From: Phycisphaerales bacterium
GTDB lineage: Bacteria; Planctomycetota; Phycisphaerae; Phycisphaerales; UBA1924
Reading direction: 5' to 3'
Assembly: GCA_020847535.1 (NCBI GenBank)
Contig: JADLBU010000028.1
Location: 1-59,124, forward strand
Length of the DNA: 59,124 bases
The translations under genes and the position numbers were made by a program. Below the pieces are notes generated by a model that was not told where the DNA came from, did not search any database, and was given only the letters and a program-made list of their open reading frames with translations. Positions within the stretch are counted from its first letter, which is position 1, and every line of letters starts with the position of its first letter. Below, in pieces: positions 44,024 through 52,202 of the stretch.

Positions 44024-45631
44024 ATGCAGTTGAAAAGACGCGCCCAACCCGGGATGTACCGCCGGCCAGTTCAAGTCGAGGCGCCGCCCCCCGCCACACG
44101 CGACGCGTTTTTGTCTCACCGAAGCGTCGACAAGGACACCGTTCGACGGCTCGCCGCGGACATCGAGTCAGCAGCGGGCCCGGGCCGCCGTCTGAAGGCG
44201 TGGCTGGACGAGGCCGAGATTCGACCGGGGCAGAGCATCCCTGCGGAGGTGAATCGCGGGCTGGAGAACAGCAAGTTCATCGCATTGATCATGACCCCCG
44301 CGTACTTCGACCCGAACTCGTCGGGGTGGACCGACGCGGAATGGCACGCCGCCCTCCACACTGATCCGGACAACCGGCGCGGCCGGATCATCCCGGTTCT
44401 GGCGGCAGATTGCCCATACATCCCCATGCTCCTTCGCCACCTTCTGGCGATCGACATCAGGGGCAACAACTACAACCGCGGGCTCGATCAGTTGCTGAGC
44501 ATCCTCCGGGGGGACCAGCAGCCTCGCCCTGTGGCGTACCGGGGCCAACTCATTCGCAGTTCGGGACGCGTTGACAGGGCCACGCTTGTGGCGGAACGCG
44601 CTGTGCCCGATGGCGATCCCGATGCGGTCGTCGAGCGTCTGTCATGCAACCTACTTCCCATTGAGCGACCGCCGGCGTACTTGTACTCCGCGCCGCTGCG
44701 AGCTGACCTCGTGACTCGCCGAGCCGACGGCACCACACGCTTGCCGCTGAAAGCCGAACTCAGAGAGCGGATCAGGCAAGCACAGCTGACTGCCGGCGTA
44801 GATCGCCCTTGGACGCCGGCATTTCGGCTCGTCTCCGATCGGGTCTACAGCTTCCACGAAATGGGATCGGACGAATCTGCCCTCTCTGCAATCGTCGACA
44901 CCGACCGCGCGGACGATCCACCGTCCGATCTTCGCGACTGTTTGCAGACTGAGGAACAGCGCAAACTGGTGATCTCGTTGCTGAACATGAGCCTGTCGCG
45001 GCATCTGCGCCGGTGTGGGCTGCTTGCGGATGACACCAAGGCGTCGAATCGGTTCTTTTTTCCTCCCAAAGACGGCCAGCAGAATCAGGTTCACTGGCGG
45101 CCGTTCAAGAAGACGGTCATTCGCACTGTCGCCAAGCCCTACGTGGAGGATGGGCGCACGGCCTTTTGGCTGCACCAGGCGGCGTACATCAAGGTCGTGT
45201 TCCTCGGGCAACGGTTATTCGTGCAGATCACGCCAACATGGCTGCTCACCGAGGATGGCGCCCGCGTAAAGGGCGGACCAGAAGTCGGGCGCGTCGTCAT
45301 TCAATGGACGGGCCGGGAGCGAAACCTGAGCGTGCTCTACCACGTGCGGTTCTGGACCGGGGTGTTGCGAAACGGACGACAAGGGCCGATCTCGATCTGG
45401 GTCGGAGACCAGAGCGCGGAGGTAGCAACCGTGCCTGCGTTTGTGGAGTTGCAGCACGGTATTCGGCATGACCAGAAGGACCTCCTGCAAGCTCTGGACG
45501 AACTGGCGCCGGCGATTGCGAGCATGGAGGACGAGGCGGAGGTTCAGACGCGGACCACCTCCGAAGAGCCTGTGGAAACCTCACCCACGGAGCCCGAGGC
45601 TGCCACTGAGGAGGAATCCGATGACCCGTGA
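44024..45631 (+). CDS. TIR-APAZ effector of a SPARTA-like system
   Basis: A 535-aa protein. The N-terminal TIR domain (about 25-170) has DAFLSHRSVDKDTVRRLA, a BB-loop IRPGQSIPAEV and the putative NADase catalytic Glu (E106) in WTDAEWHAAL. The C-terminal part (about 330-500) has the APAZ pattern: FWLHQAAYIKVVFLGQRLFV, ITPTWLLTEDG, TGRERNLSVLYHVRFWTGVL. The tail is acidic. TIR-APAZ proteins pair with short Argonautes and deplete NAD when a guide finds invader DNA. The next gene overlaps by 11 nt and encodes that Argonaute. It begins 8 nt after brxL, so it probably shares the BREX transcript. Confidence 0.85.
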   Translation: MQLKRRAQPGMYRRPVQVEAPPPATRDAFLSHRSVDKDTVRRLAADIESAAGPGRRLKAWLDEAEIRPGQSIPAEVNRGLENSKFIALIMTPAYFDPNSSGWTDAEWHAALHTDPDNRRGRIIPVLAADCPYIPMLLRHLLAIDIRGNNYNRGLDQLLSILRGDQQPRPVAYRGQLIRSSGRVDRATLVAERAVPDGDPDAVVERLSCNLLPIERPPAYLYSAPLRADLVTRRADGTTRLPLKAELRERIRQAQLTAGVDRPWTPAFRLVSDRVYSFHEMGSDESALSAIVDTDRADDPPSDLRDCLQTEEQRKLVISLLNMSLSRHLRRCGLLADDTKASNRFFFPPKDGQQNQVHWRPFKKTVIRTVAKPYVEDGRTAFWLHQAAYIKVVFLGQRLFVQITPTWLLTEDGARVKGGPEVGRVVIQWTGRERNLSVLYHVRFWTGVLRNGRQGPISIWVGDQSAEVATVPAFVELQHGIRHDQKDLLQALDELAPAIASMEDEAEVQTRTTSEEPVETSPTEPEAATEEESDDP

Positions 45632-47195
45632 ATCCTTTAGCGGACCGCGAATTACACGCAGACCACTATTCGAGTCAGGATTGATCGCGGAGCCGTTGAT
45701 CGCCTTTGGCGGTCAACGCAACCACATCGATCCGAAGGTGGGCTTGGGCTTGTACGGACCTTATAGCCTCAAGGGTCAATCCCAGCCCGTCTTGACGAGC
45801 ATCACAGTCGGGTGCGTCGGACCACCAGCCATGCTCGGCGACGCGCAGCGCTGGCTCGCCGCCTGTGGGTCTCCATTGATGAACGATGGGTCTGAACCAT
45901 TTCTCAATCCGCACTTTCCGGGCATGAACGCGGGCATGCCCTTCCAGTGCGAGCTGAATTTCGGGCAGACGTGGCAGGAGGCCGTGGCCGACAAGGACCT
46001 CGCCGCCGCGCTGCGCGAAGTGAACTTCTATGAGCGCATTCGCCGTGTCATTGATCTCTACGTCGCCGCGATGCAGGTGTTGATGGAGCGCGAGCCTCGG
46101 CCGCAGGTTGTCCTCTACTGCATTCCGGAGGAAGTCATCGCGCTCTGCACGGTGAAGATCACCCAGGCCGGCGAAATCAAGCGCCGGCGCGTGTCAAGCG
46201 CCGAGCAGGCCGCGATCAAGGAGGTCAAAGCCGGACAATCGTTCCTCTTCACGTCGATGGACCCGACGCTTGGCATCGAGGACGACATGGGCGGGCATGA
46301 AAATCTGCGCCGGGGCCTCAAGGCCGAGGGGATGAGATTCGATGTGCCGACGCAGTTGGTGTGGCCAAGGACACTGCGGCTCATTGACGATCCCGAGAAT
46401 CGGGACGCTCAGGACGTGGCAACGAGGGCCTGGAACTTCACGACGGCCCTGTATCACAAGGCGGGCGGCGTGCCGTGGAGGCTAGCCGAGATCGAGCCAG
46501 GAACGTGCTTCGTCGGCGTGTCGTTCTACCGCGAGCTCGAGGAGAAGAACCCGAAGATTCGAACGGCGATGGCGCAGGCTTTCACGTCGTCGGGTGACGG
46601 ATATGTCCTCCGAGGCTCCTCCTTTGAGTGGGACGAGGAACGAGACGGACGGTCCCCACACCTGGATGCAAAGGCCGCAGCAGGTTTGATGCAGGATGTC
46701 ATCGACCTCTACAAAAGACAGAACCGTGGGAGTCTGCCGAACCGCGTCGTTGTTCACAAGACGTCGCGTTTTGGGGACGAAGAGCTTTCCGGTTTCGAGT
46801 CGGCCGTCACCAGCGTGCCTCAGCACGACTTTGTTGCGTTGGGGTGGCGTGGCATCCAGTTGTACCGCCCCGGCCTTTACCCACCGCTACGCGGTACCTA
46901 TGTGAAGATCAACAACTCAGACCTGCTGCTCTACTCGGTCGGGTACGTCCCGTTCCTGCGTACCTACGCCGGCGCTCGTGTCCCGCACCCCCTGGAGATC
47001 GTCGAACACCACGGGAATAGCCCCTGGACAGTGGTGTTGGAAGAGCTGATGGGCCTGACCAAGATGAACTGGAACACGGCGGCGTTCGCCTGCAGCGAGC
47101 CGATTACGGTGGCGTTTTCTCGAAAGGTTGGGCAAATCTTGGCCGAGCTTGGCCCACGAAAGCCAATGCGGCCAGAGTACCGCTTTTACATGTGA
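45621..47195 (+). CDS. Short prokaryotic Argonaute (MID-PIWI)
   Basis: A 524-aa short pAgo, the right length for a MID-PIWI protein without N and PAZ domains. The MID region is about 170-290, followed by the PIWI signatures VPWRLAEIEPGTCFVGVSFYREL, NRVVVHKTSRFGDEELSGF and the C-terminal WNTAAFACSEPITVAFSRKVGQILAEL. The first catalytic Asp position of PIWI appears as Val in FVGVSF, and no DEDX set is evident, as expected for catalytically inactive short pAgos that guide an associated effector. The ATG at 45621 has GAGGAGG upstream and lies inside the TIR-APAZ gene's end. Confidence 0.88.
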   Translation: MTRESFSGPRITRRPLFESGLIAEPLIAFGGQRNHIDPKVGLGLYGPYSLKGQSQPVLTSITVGCVGPPAMLGDAQRWLAACGSPLMNDGSEPFLNPHFPGMNAGMPFQCELNFGQTWQEAVADKDLAAALREVNFYERIRRVIDLYVAAMQVLMEREPRPQVVLYCIPEEVIALCTVKITQAGEIKRRRVSSAEQAAIKEVKAGQSFLFTSMDPTLGIEDDMGGHENLRRGLKAEGMRFDVPTQLVWPRTLRLIDDPENRDAQDVATRAWNFTTALYHKAGGVPWRLAEIEPGTCFVGVSFYRELEEKNPKIRTAMAQAFTSSGDGYVLRGSSFEWDEERDGRSPHLDAKAAAGLMQDVIDLYKRQNRGSLPNRVVVHKTSRFGDEELSGFESAVTSVPQHDFVALGWRGIQLYRPGLYPPLRGTYVKINNSDLLLYSVGYVPFLRTYAGARVPHPLEIVEHHGNSPWTVVLEELMGLTKMNWNTAAFACSEPITVAFSRKVGQILAELGPRKPMRPEYRFYM

Positions 47196-47213
47196 TCCCG
47201 ACGGCAGCTCGTT

Positions 47214-48104
47214 TCACCAACCGGTCTCGGTGAGTATTTCAGTATCGGTGCGGGGCACGAATCCGCGAACGACGGCCCGCCGTATCCGCTCCCGCAGCGG
47301 CCCCTCAATGGACGCAGCGGCGCACGCCGGGTCGCAGAACCAGACGCCCTGAACCACCGTCCAGAACAGGCAGGCGATCCCGATGGGCAGGTCAGATTCG
47401 GCCAGCCCGACCGATCCGGGCTCGCGGAGTATGCGTCGGACTACGGCCTGCATCTCGTCTGGCATCAACCAGGGTGTGTACGAACTCAAGATGATGAAGG
47501 TAGGGCCACCTCCCTGCGCTCGCTTGATCTTGCCCACGATTGCTGACCGCAGCCGGTTCGCGTCTCGGTCTGGCTGTGCAGGCGTGATCCAAGGTTGCCC
47601 GGTACGAATCATCTGATCGTTTCGGACCTGTACCTCGCGTGCGTCCTGAAGCTGCCGACACTCCACGGCCCACCGAGCGGGCGGGACTTCAACAAAGAAC
47701 TCTGGCTTGCGCTCGTGCGGAGCGGCAGTGGGCAACGTCACGGCCTCGCGTCCAAACTCCACGGCGAACGCCGCCGCAGCCAGCAGTTCATCGCACACTG
47801 ATGGTCCACCAGCACGAAGTCGCGCAGTCACGTCGCTTCGATCTCGCTCCGTCATCTTGGGCCATAGGACATCAAGCCCCGTCTCCATTCGGGCCTGAAC
47901 CTCGGGCGCGAACGCACCGCCAGGACTCATCAAATCCAGCATCGGCCACCAGTAGGCCGTCGGGTAGCCGAACGCCGGGTCTTGCGGTTCTGCGAGCGCC
48001 CGTGCGCGCAGGTCCCCCCGCCATGCCGCATCAAAGACGGCCGCAAGGCGCGGCTTGTCGGCTAGGGCAGCATCGCATCTGTTGAGATAGTCGGCGCGAC
48101 TCAT
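47214..48104 (-). CDS. Unrecognised protein, third gene of candidate defence operon
   Basis: A 296-aa protein starting 7 nt after the stop of the DUF4209-like gene. A middle segment (PEFFVEVPPARWAVECRQLQ, about 135-155) resembles a PD-(D/E)XK signature in which PD is PE and ExK is ECR, so it may be a degenerate or variant nuclease fold. FIILSSYTPWL and IACLFWTVVQGVWF are hydrophobic core strands. The C-terminal part is helical. No membrane segment or signal peptide is certain. It is convergent with the Argonaute gene (18-bp gap). No family assigned. Confidence 0.65.
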   Translation of the reverse strand: MSRADYLNRCDAALADKPRLAAVFDAAWRGDLRARALAEPQDPAFGYPTAYWWPMLDLMSPGGAFAPEVQARMETGLDVLWPKMTERDRSDVTARLRAGGPSVCDELLAAAAFAVEFGREAVTLPTAAPHERKPEFFVEVPPARWAVECRQLQDAREVQVRNDQMIRTGQPWITPAQPDRDANRLRSAIVGKIKRAQGGGPTFIILSSYTPWLMPDEMQAVVRRILREPGSVGLAESDLPIGIACLFWTVVQGVWFCDPACAAASIEGPLRERIRRAVVRGFVPRTDTEILTETGW

Positions 48105-48111
48105 GGTGTGC

Positions 48112-49935
48112 TCACGATTCGGCTCCCGGTTCAGCGGGCGCGCCGTCTTTGGGCTTGGCCCGCAGCATCGACACCGACAGCAGGACATGCAGCACCCGTT
48201 CACTTGCCGTCTTCATGAACTCGGCGGTGGTCCAAAGACCGTGGCATACCTCGTTGCGAATGTTCAGGCCCTTGTTGTGGGCCAGCGTGGACAGCAGGTA
48301 CATCCGCAGGTTCTCGCCCAGAATCCGCTTCACGTCCGCGTCGCGCTCCAGGGCATCTTGAAGGTTCTTTGACTGCATGACCCCCTTTCCACTCTGGAAG
48401 GGTTTCACAGTGGGCTTGCCCGCGTGGTGGGCGATGTTGACCACGGCCCGCTCAATCTGCGGCACCAGAACGTGAATGGACTGGATGAAGTCGCCCAGGA
48501 TGTGCGCCTCGACTGCACGGCGGATCAGCGGGATTCGATCCTGAGTGAACAGGGGAGACAAGCGAACGAAGTCAATGACGTGCGCCGTGGTCAGGCCGTT
48601 GCCGAATAGGTGATCGAACCCCCAGCCGATCCAAGGCGCAGACAACTGGATGTGTCGGGATGTCTCATGGACCATCTTTCCGTCCGGGTCGCCAGACTCG
48701 TCGCCGATGTCCGCCTTGATGTGGCTCTCGTCGATGATCTTCGGCGTGAACATCGCTTGCAGCGGGAACTTCTTCGCGCGGTCGGCCACCTCTTCGGCCA
48801 AGTCCTGCTGATCCGGGATGAAGTTCACCGCCAGCCGCGACAGCGCCACCTCCATGCTGCCGCCCTCGGTGAGCATCGCGCAGAACTTGTCTACGTCTGC
48901 CTTCTTCACCTCGTGCTTCACGGTGATTGGCGCAAGCTGCTTGACCGCATCGGGAGCCATTTTCTGCGCATCGAACTGAACGCGCTCCGCTTCCTCCTTC
49001 AGCCCGGCCTCGGCGTAGGTTTCCCGCGCCGTCTCCAGGAACATGACGCCAGTCATCGCGTCGCCCATCTTTGCTCGGCGCTCGAATGCCTGCCCGATGG
49101 CCCGAAGGATACGAACCCGATCTTCGGGCTTGCCCTTTCGCAGGTAGTAAGCCGCAAGCCGAACGCCGATGCTCTGCGGACTGTGCGGATCAACATCCCA
49201 TTGACCGCCGGGGGTGGTCATCTCTCCGAACTTCTTCTCCATGCGATCAACGATGCTGCGCTCCAGGTCTTCGGACAGTTCCGGTCCCTTCTCCGGCGGC
49301 AGCAGGTTGTCGAACAGGTAGCAGTAGGTGCCGAGCTTGTCATCACTGGCGGTACGGTCAACGTAGTCGATGGTCGCGTCAACGGTCTGCGCGATACGCG
49401 CCTTGTCTTTGACGCTCAGCGCGAGCGTGAGCGCCCGCCCGACGCTCTCGTGAGTGTCGCCCCAGGATGATCCGTCGTCCAACTTCGCGGCGGCAACGTA
49501 GTTGTCGATGGCGAGCCGGGCGAACTCAATGCCGGGCTTGCCCTTCGTGACAAACTTTGTGGTGTCCCACACAAGGTCGGCGTACCGAGCCTTCAACACG
49601 GGATGCTTGGCATCGCGGGCGCGGGTTGACCAGTATTCGATGACTTCCGCATCCGCCCTCTTCAGGTCTGGGCGGCACCGCATTCCGTCGCCATCGCCCA
49701 CGGTCATCATCGGCTGGAAGTAGGTCTGCCACGGCCCGCCGTTTGCCTCGTGTGTGCTGAAGTCAAACGCCGCCCACTCAGCCCATGCTGCTTGCTGCAC
49801 CTCGGGCGTAAGCACCTTCCAATCTGGAACTGCTTTGTCTACAGCGTGCTGAACGTCCATCACCTCAAACGTGTCAGTGCGGGCGTCGAACTCGGCTAAG
49901 ACGGCGGTGATCTCGGGTGGGGGTGTCAGCGGCAT
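48112..49935 (-). CDS. DUF4209/HEPN-like protein, second gene of candidate defence operon
   Basis: A 607-aa, almost wholly helical protein. The C-terminal region (about 470-607) ends with LNIRNEVCHGLW, an Rx4H motif (R560, H565) as in HEPN ribonucleases and in DUF4209 proteins. TPR-like helices are suggested in the middle (RVRILRAIGQAFERRAKMG and MFLETARETYAEAGLKEEAE). I infer a possible RNase effector or toxin-like part. It is cotranscribed with a PD-(D/E)XK-like gene upstream (39 bp) and a 296-aa gene downstream (7 bp). Confidence 0.72.
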   Translation of the reverse strand: MPLTPPPEITAVLAEFDARTDTFEVMDVQHAVDKAVPDWKVLTPEVQQAAWAEWAAFDFSTHEANGGPWQTYFQPMMTVGDGDGMRCRPDLKRADAEVIEYWSTRARDAKHPVLKARYADLVWDTTKFVTKGKPGIEFARLAIDNYVAAAKLDDGSSWGDTHESVGRALTLALSVKDKARIAQTVDATIDYVDRTASDDKLGTYCYLFDNLLPPEKGPELSEDLERSIVDRMEKKFGEMTTPGGQWDVDPHSPQSIGVRLAAYYLRKGKPEDRVRILRAIGQAFERRAKMGDAMTGVMFLETARETYAEAGLKEEAERVQFDAQKMAPDAVKQLAPITVKHEVKKADVDKFCAMLTEGGSMEVALSRLAVNFIPDQQDLAEEVADRAKKFPLQAMFTPKIIDESHIKADIGDESGDPDGKMVHETSRHIQLSAPWIGWGFDHLFGNGLTTAHVIDFVRLSPLFTQDRIPLIRRAVEAHILGDFIQSIHVLVPQIERAVVNIAHHAGKPTVKPFQSGKGVMQSKNLQDALERDADVKRILGENLRMYLLSTLAHNKGLNIRNEVCHGLWTTAEFMKTASERVLHVLLSVSMLRAKPKDGAPAEPGAES

Positions 49936-49974
49936 GCAGGTTGTTCCTGACCGGTTGGCGTGCGCGTGGGGGGT

Positions 49975-51474
49975 TCACACCTCGGAAATGGCCTGCACCA
50001 GGGCCCGGCTGCGCTTGAGGTTCTTGGGAATGGCCTTCAGAACGTCCTCTAATCCCCAGAGACGAGCGTCGATGTGCTTGCCCATTTTGCACTCTCCGAA
50101 GGCCCGCTTCGCATCCGAGCCGATGATGCCAGTCGTCCAGAACTCAGCCCGGATATCTGGACGAGCGCCCCTTGTGCTTCGCGCCTTGACGAGCGATGGC
50201 ACGGTCTCTGTAAAGAACTTCTTGACCTCAGAACCCGGCACCTCAATGTCCTTGCGATGGGCCTTGCACTCGATGGCGCGGAATTCCGTCTCGCCGTACC
50301 GCATGCCGAGCACGTCCACGTCGCGGGTGGTCTGGTCGAAGGGCACATCAACCCCGAGCCGGACGTCCTCCCATCCGTCGGCCTTGGCCGTGAGGGCGGC
50401 TGTCGACTCCAGGGCCACACCCTTGATGTCCACGATCAGCGGATGACTGTGCAGCCGCGCGAGCTTTTCTGCGAGATCGTTGTCACCAGTTCCAGAACTG
50501 ATCGGTGTCCCCGCATCGACGTGCACGAGAACGGCCTCCATGGCCGCGAGTGCATCCAAGGCATCATTGCCGAAGAAGTCACGGAGATTGACGACCAGCA
50601 TCCCCTCCTTCTTCGCAAATTCGAACGCGGAAGGAGCAAAGTCGTACGCCCCTATCACAGCGAGGAGTGGGAATGCGAGCTTTCGGGCCCGGCGGGCCCG
50701 CTCCAACCGGTTCTTGAATCCTGAAACATCTTCCTCAAAACAGTGGCGTGCGTACACATCGAACATGACCGGTGTTGGGCAGGGGTCACGTCCCGTTCGG
50801 AATATGACCATCGGCCGTGCCCATGAGTATGCGTAGCCGCAAAACGGAACGTCATTGAACGGTAGAACGCCGGCCTGCGAGTCAGCCACATTCAAGCTGT
50901 TCCAACTGATCAGGTTGTGGCGTCGGTAGTGCTCGCCCAGAATGCGGGTGATCTGGGTCTCTGCCGCACGCTTTGCCGCCGCCTTGTGCGCGGGGCCGAT
51001 CGTGGCAGCGTGAGTCGAGGTCTCCTGAACGACCCTAGAGAGGGAAGTCCCTGGCGCGTCGTGCCGAAACCCGACCTCCGTCAGCGCCGCCATTTCCCTC
51101 TGGATGGTCGGGACTCTCGCAGTTGCCGGGGCGTTTAGCAGAGAGGCAGACAACTTGGCGACCTCGTACTCCAAGAGCACCGGACGTTTGGTCGCAGCTT
51201 CCAGGCAGCGAGCCAACCCAGGCCTGGCACTCTCGAGGTGTGCACCAACGGCGTTGAAGAACTGTGGAGATCCGACAAACTCGCGGCGTGCGAAGAGTCG
51301 CTCGTTGTGCGGCAGCGCGAGGTTCTGGGATCTCCAAATGCGTTTGCCGTCTTCCGCCCCGCGGCTCATCCGCTGGCGGGCTTGGGCCGGAGACAGCCCC
51401 TTTTTGACCATCCGAGCCAGAAGGGTGGACGAGGTCAATACTTCGCGGTGGCCGATGGTGCCAGCAATGTCCAC
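49975..51474 (-). CDS. PD-(D/E)XK nuclease-like protein, first gene of candidate defence operon
   Basis: A 499-aa protein. The C-terminal third holds a PD-(D/E)XK-like site: DVDVLGMRYGETEF then RAIECKAHRKDIEV, giving Asp near 385-387 and E402-x-K404. The N-terminal 80 residues (LLARMVKKGLSPAQARQRMSR) look like a DNA-binding winged helix. The middle (about 175-360) is alpha/beta. I chose GTG 51474, with AGGAGG ten nt upstream; GTG 51495 is in frame but upstream of that site. It heads a three-gene minus-strand operon at the right end of the island. Confidence 0.7.
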   Translation of the reverse strand: MDIAGTIGHREVLTSSTLLARMVKKGLSPAQARQRMSRGAEDGKRIWRSQNLALPHNERLFARREFVGSPQFFNAVGAHLESARPGLARCLEAATKRPVLLEYEVAKLSASLLNAPATARVPTIQREMAALTEVGFRHDAPGTSLSRVVQETSTHAATIGPAHKAAAKRAAETQITRILGEHYRRHNLISWNSLNVADSQAGVLPFNDVPFCGYAYSWARPMVIFRTGRDPCPTPVMFDVYARHCFEEDVSGFKNRLERARRARKLAFPLLAVIGAYDFAPSAFEFAKKEGMLVVNLRDFFGNDALDALAAMEAVLVHVDAGTPISSGTGDNDLAEKLARLHSHPLIVDIKGVALESTAALTAKADGWEDVRLGVDVPFDQTTRDVDVLGMRYGETEFRAIECKAHRKDIEVPGSEVKKFFTETVPSLVKARSTRGARPDIRAEFWTTGIIGSDAKRAFGECKMGKHIDARLWGLEDVLKAIPKNLKRSRALVQAISEV

Positions 51475-51493
51475 GCGAGGGAAACCTCCTGTC

Positions 51494-51531
51494 ACACTGC
51501 GATAAGTATATCAATCCCAATACACTGCGAT
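51494..51531 (-). promoter_or_regulatory. Candidate promoter with direct repeats
   Basis: ACACTGCGAT occurs at 51494-51503 and again at 51522-51531. Between them, on the minus strand, lies TATACT (51505-51510), a good -10 box for the three-gene operon. No clear -35 is seen. The repeats could be operator half-sites. Confidence 0.42.
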
Positions 51532-51542
51532 GAAGGCGTTTT

Positions 51543-51567
51543 TTCAAAAACATCCGAGTTCGCTCGG
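51543..51567 (-). terminator. Probable terminator upstream of the candidate defence operon
   Basis: CCGAG (51554-51558) and CTCGG (51563-51567) form a tight stem with a 4-nt loop. On the minus strand it is followed by a T-rich run. It would insulate the operon from transcripts coming from the right-hand repeat. Confidence 0.45.
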
Positions 51568-51806
51568 AAAACCCCATCGCTTGTTCTCGAACGATGCCGA
51601 GAAAGAGTGTCACACTGGCAAGGGGGTTTGGGCGACGCGCGGGTTGGCATCAGACCCTGTGAGAGACCGCACTCTCATGAGACCCCGGCCAGGATTCCGA
51701 TGGGTGGCAAGCGCCCTAATGACACGTCGCTCTGGCTGGGTCCAGCAGTGTGCGGCTGCCCCCGGGGCTTCGGAGGAGAAGTCTCTTGGCCTGACGGCGC
51801 GATTGG

Positions 51807-51965
51807 TCACCCGCGAGCAAGCGTCAGGATTGCTGCCCTTCGCCCAGCGCTCAGCGTGGTCCAAGCTATGACGAGATCTCCGAGCTCCGCGTCTTGGACG
51901 CCGAGCAGGACGCCGAGCCGCCTCCAGTCCTTCTTTCGGACGGCCTCCAGAATCGCGGTATCTCC
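51807..51965 (-). pseudogene. Detached integrase C-terminal tail
   Basis: An open frame that continues in phase from the right repeat copy and encodes 52 residues (DTAILEAVRKKDWRRLGVLL, then ELGDLVIAWTTLSAGRRAAI) before a stop. In the left copy the integrase frame crosses the same repeat in the same phase and stops at once. If the island circularises by recombination at the repeats, this segment becomes the true C-terminus of a 561-aa integrase. The LxxLVxAWxxLS...RxAIL pattern looks like real protein. In the integrated state it has no start of its own except codons within or next to the repeat. Confidence 0.6.
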
Positions 51966-52021
51966 CGTAGAATCAGCCTCTTCGGGCCCGTGGCGGAACG
52001 GCAGACGCAGCGGACTTAAAA
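51966..52021. repeat. attR: Right copy of 56-bp direct repeat (attR core)
   Basis: Perfect copy of 71-126, same orientation. It contains 18 bp upstream of tRNA-Leu and the tRNA 5' half up to the anticodon loop. The sequence following it (52022 on) is not a tRNA 3' half, so this copy is a non-functional tRNA fragment. Confidence 0.88.
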
Positions 52022-52202
52022 GCATCATTGACGCCGGCCGTTTTGGGCTCGCAGTGCAAGTTGCTGTTTTTCAAGTAGTTGCGCTGTCGAACGCAGCGGA
52101 CCAGGAAACCGCTGCAACCTGACCTGTTCCTGCGTTGTATGTGCCGAAAGCGACCGGTATCGCGGGGAAGGGGCCAAACTGAACCTCGCTTGGATTTGGA
52201 GA
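52022..52202. other. Junction between island and metal-resistance operon
   Basis: 181 bp with no gene, tRNA 3' half or terminator that I can support. The copper ATPase stop lies at its right end. Confidence 0.4.

Noticed and set aside
52022..52080. tRNA-Leu 3' half following the right repeat
   Set aside because: Searched for a variable arm and T arm with TTCAAAT and CCCAC; neither is present.
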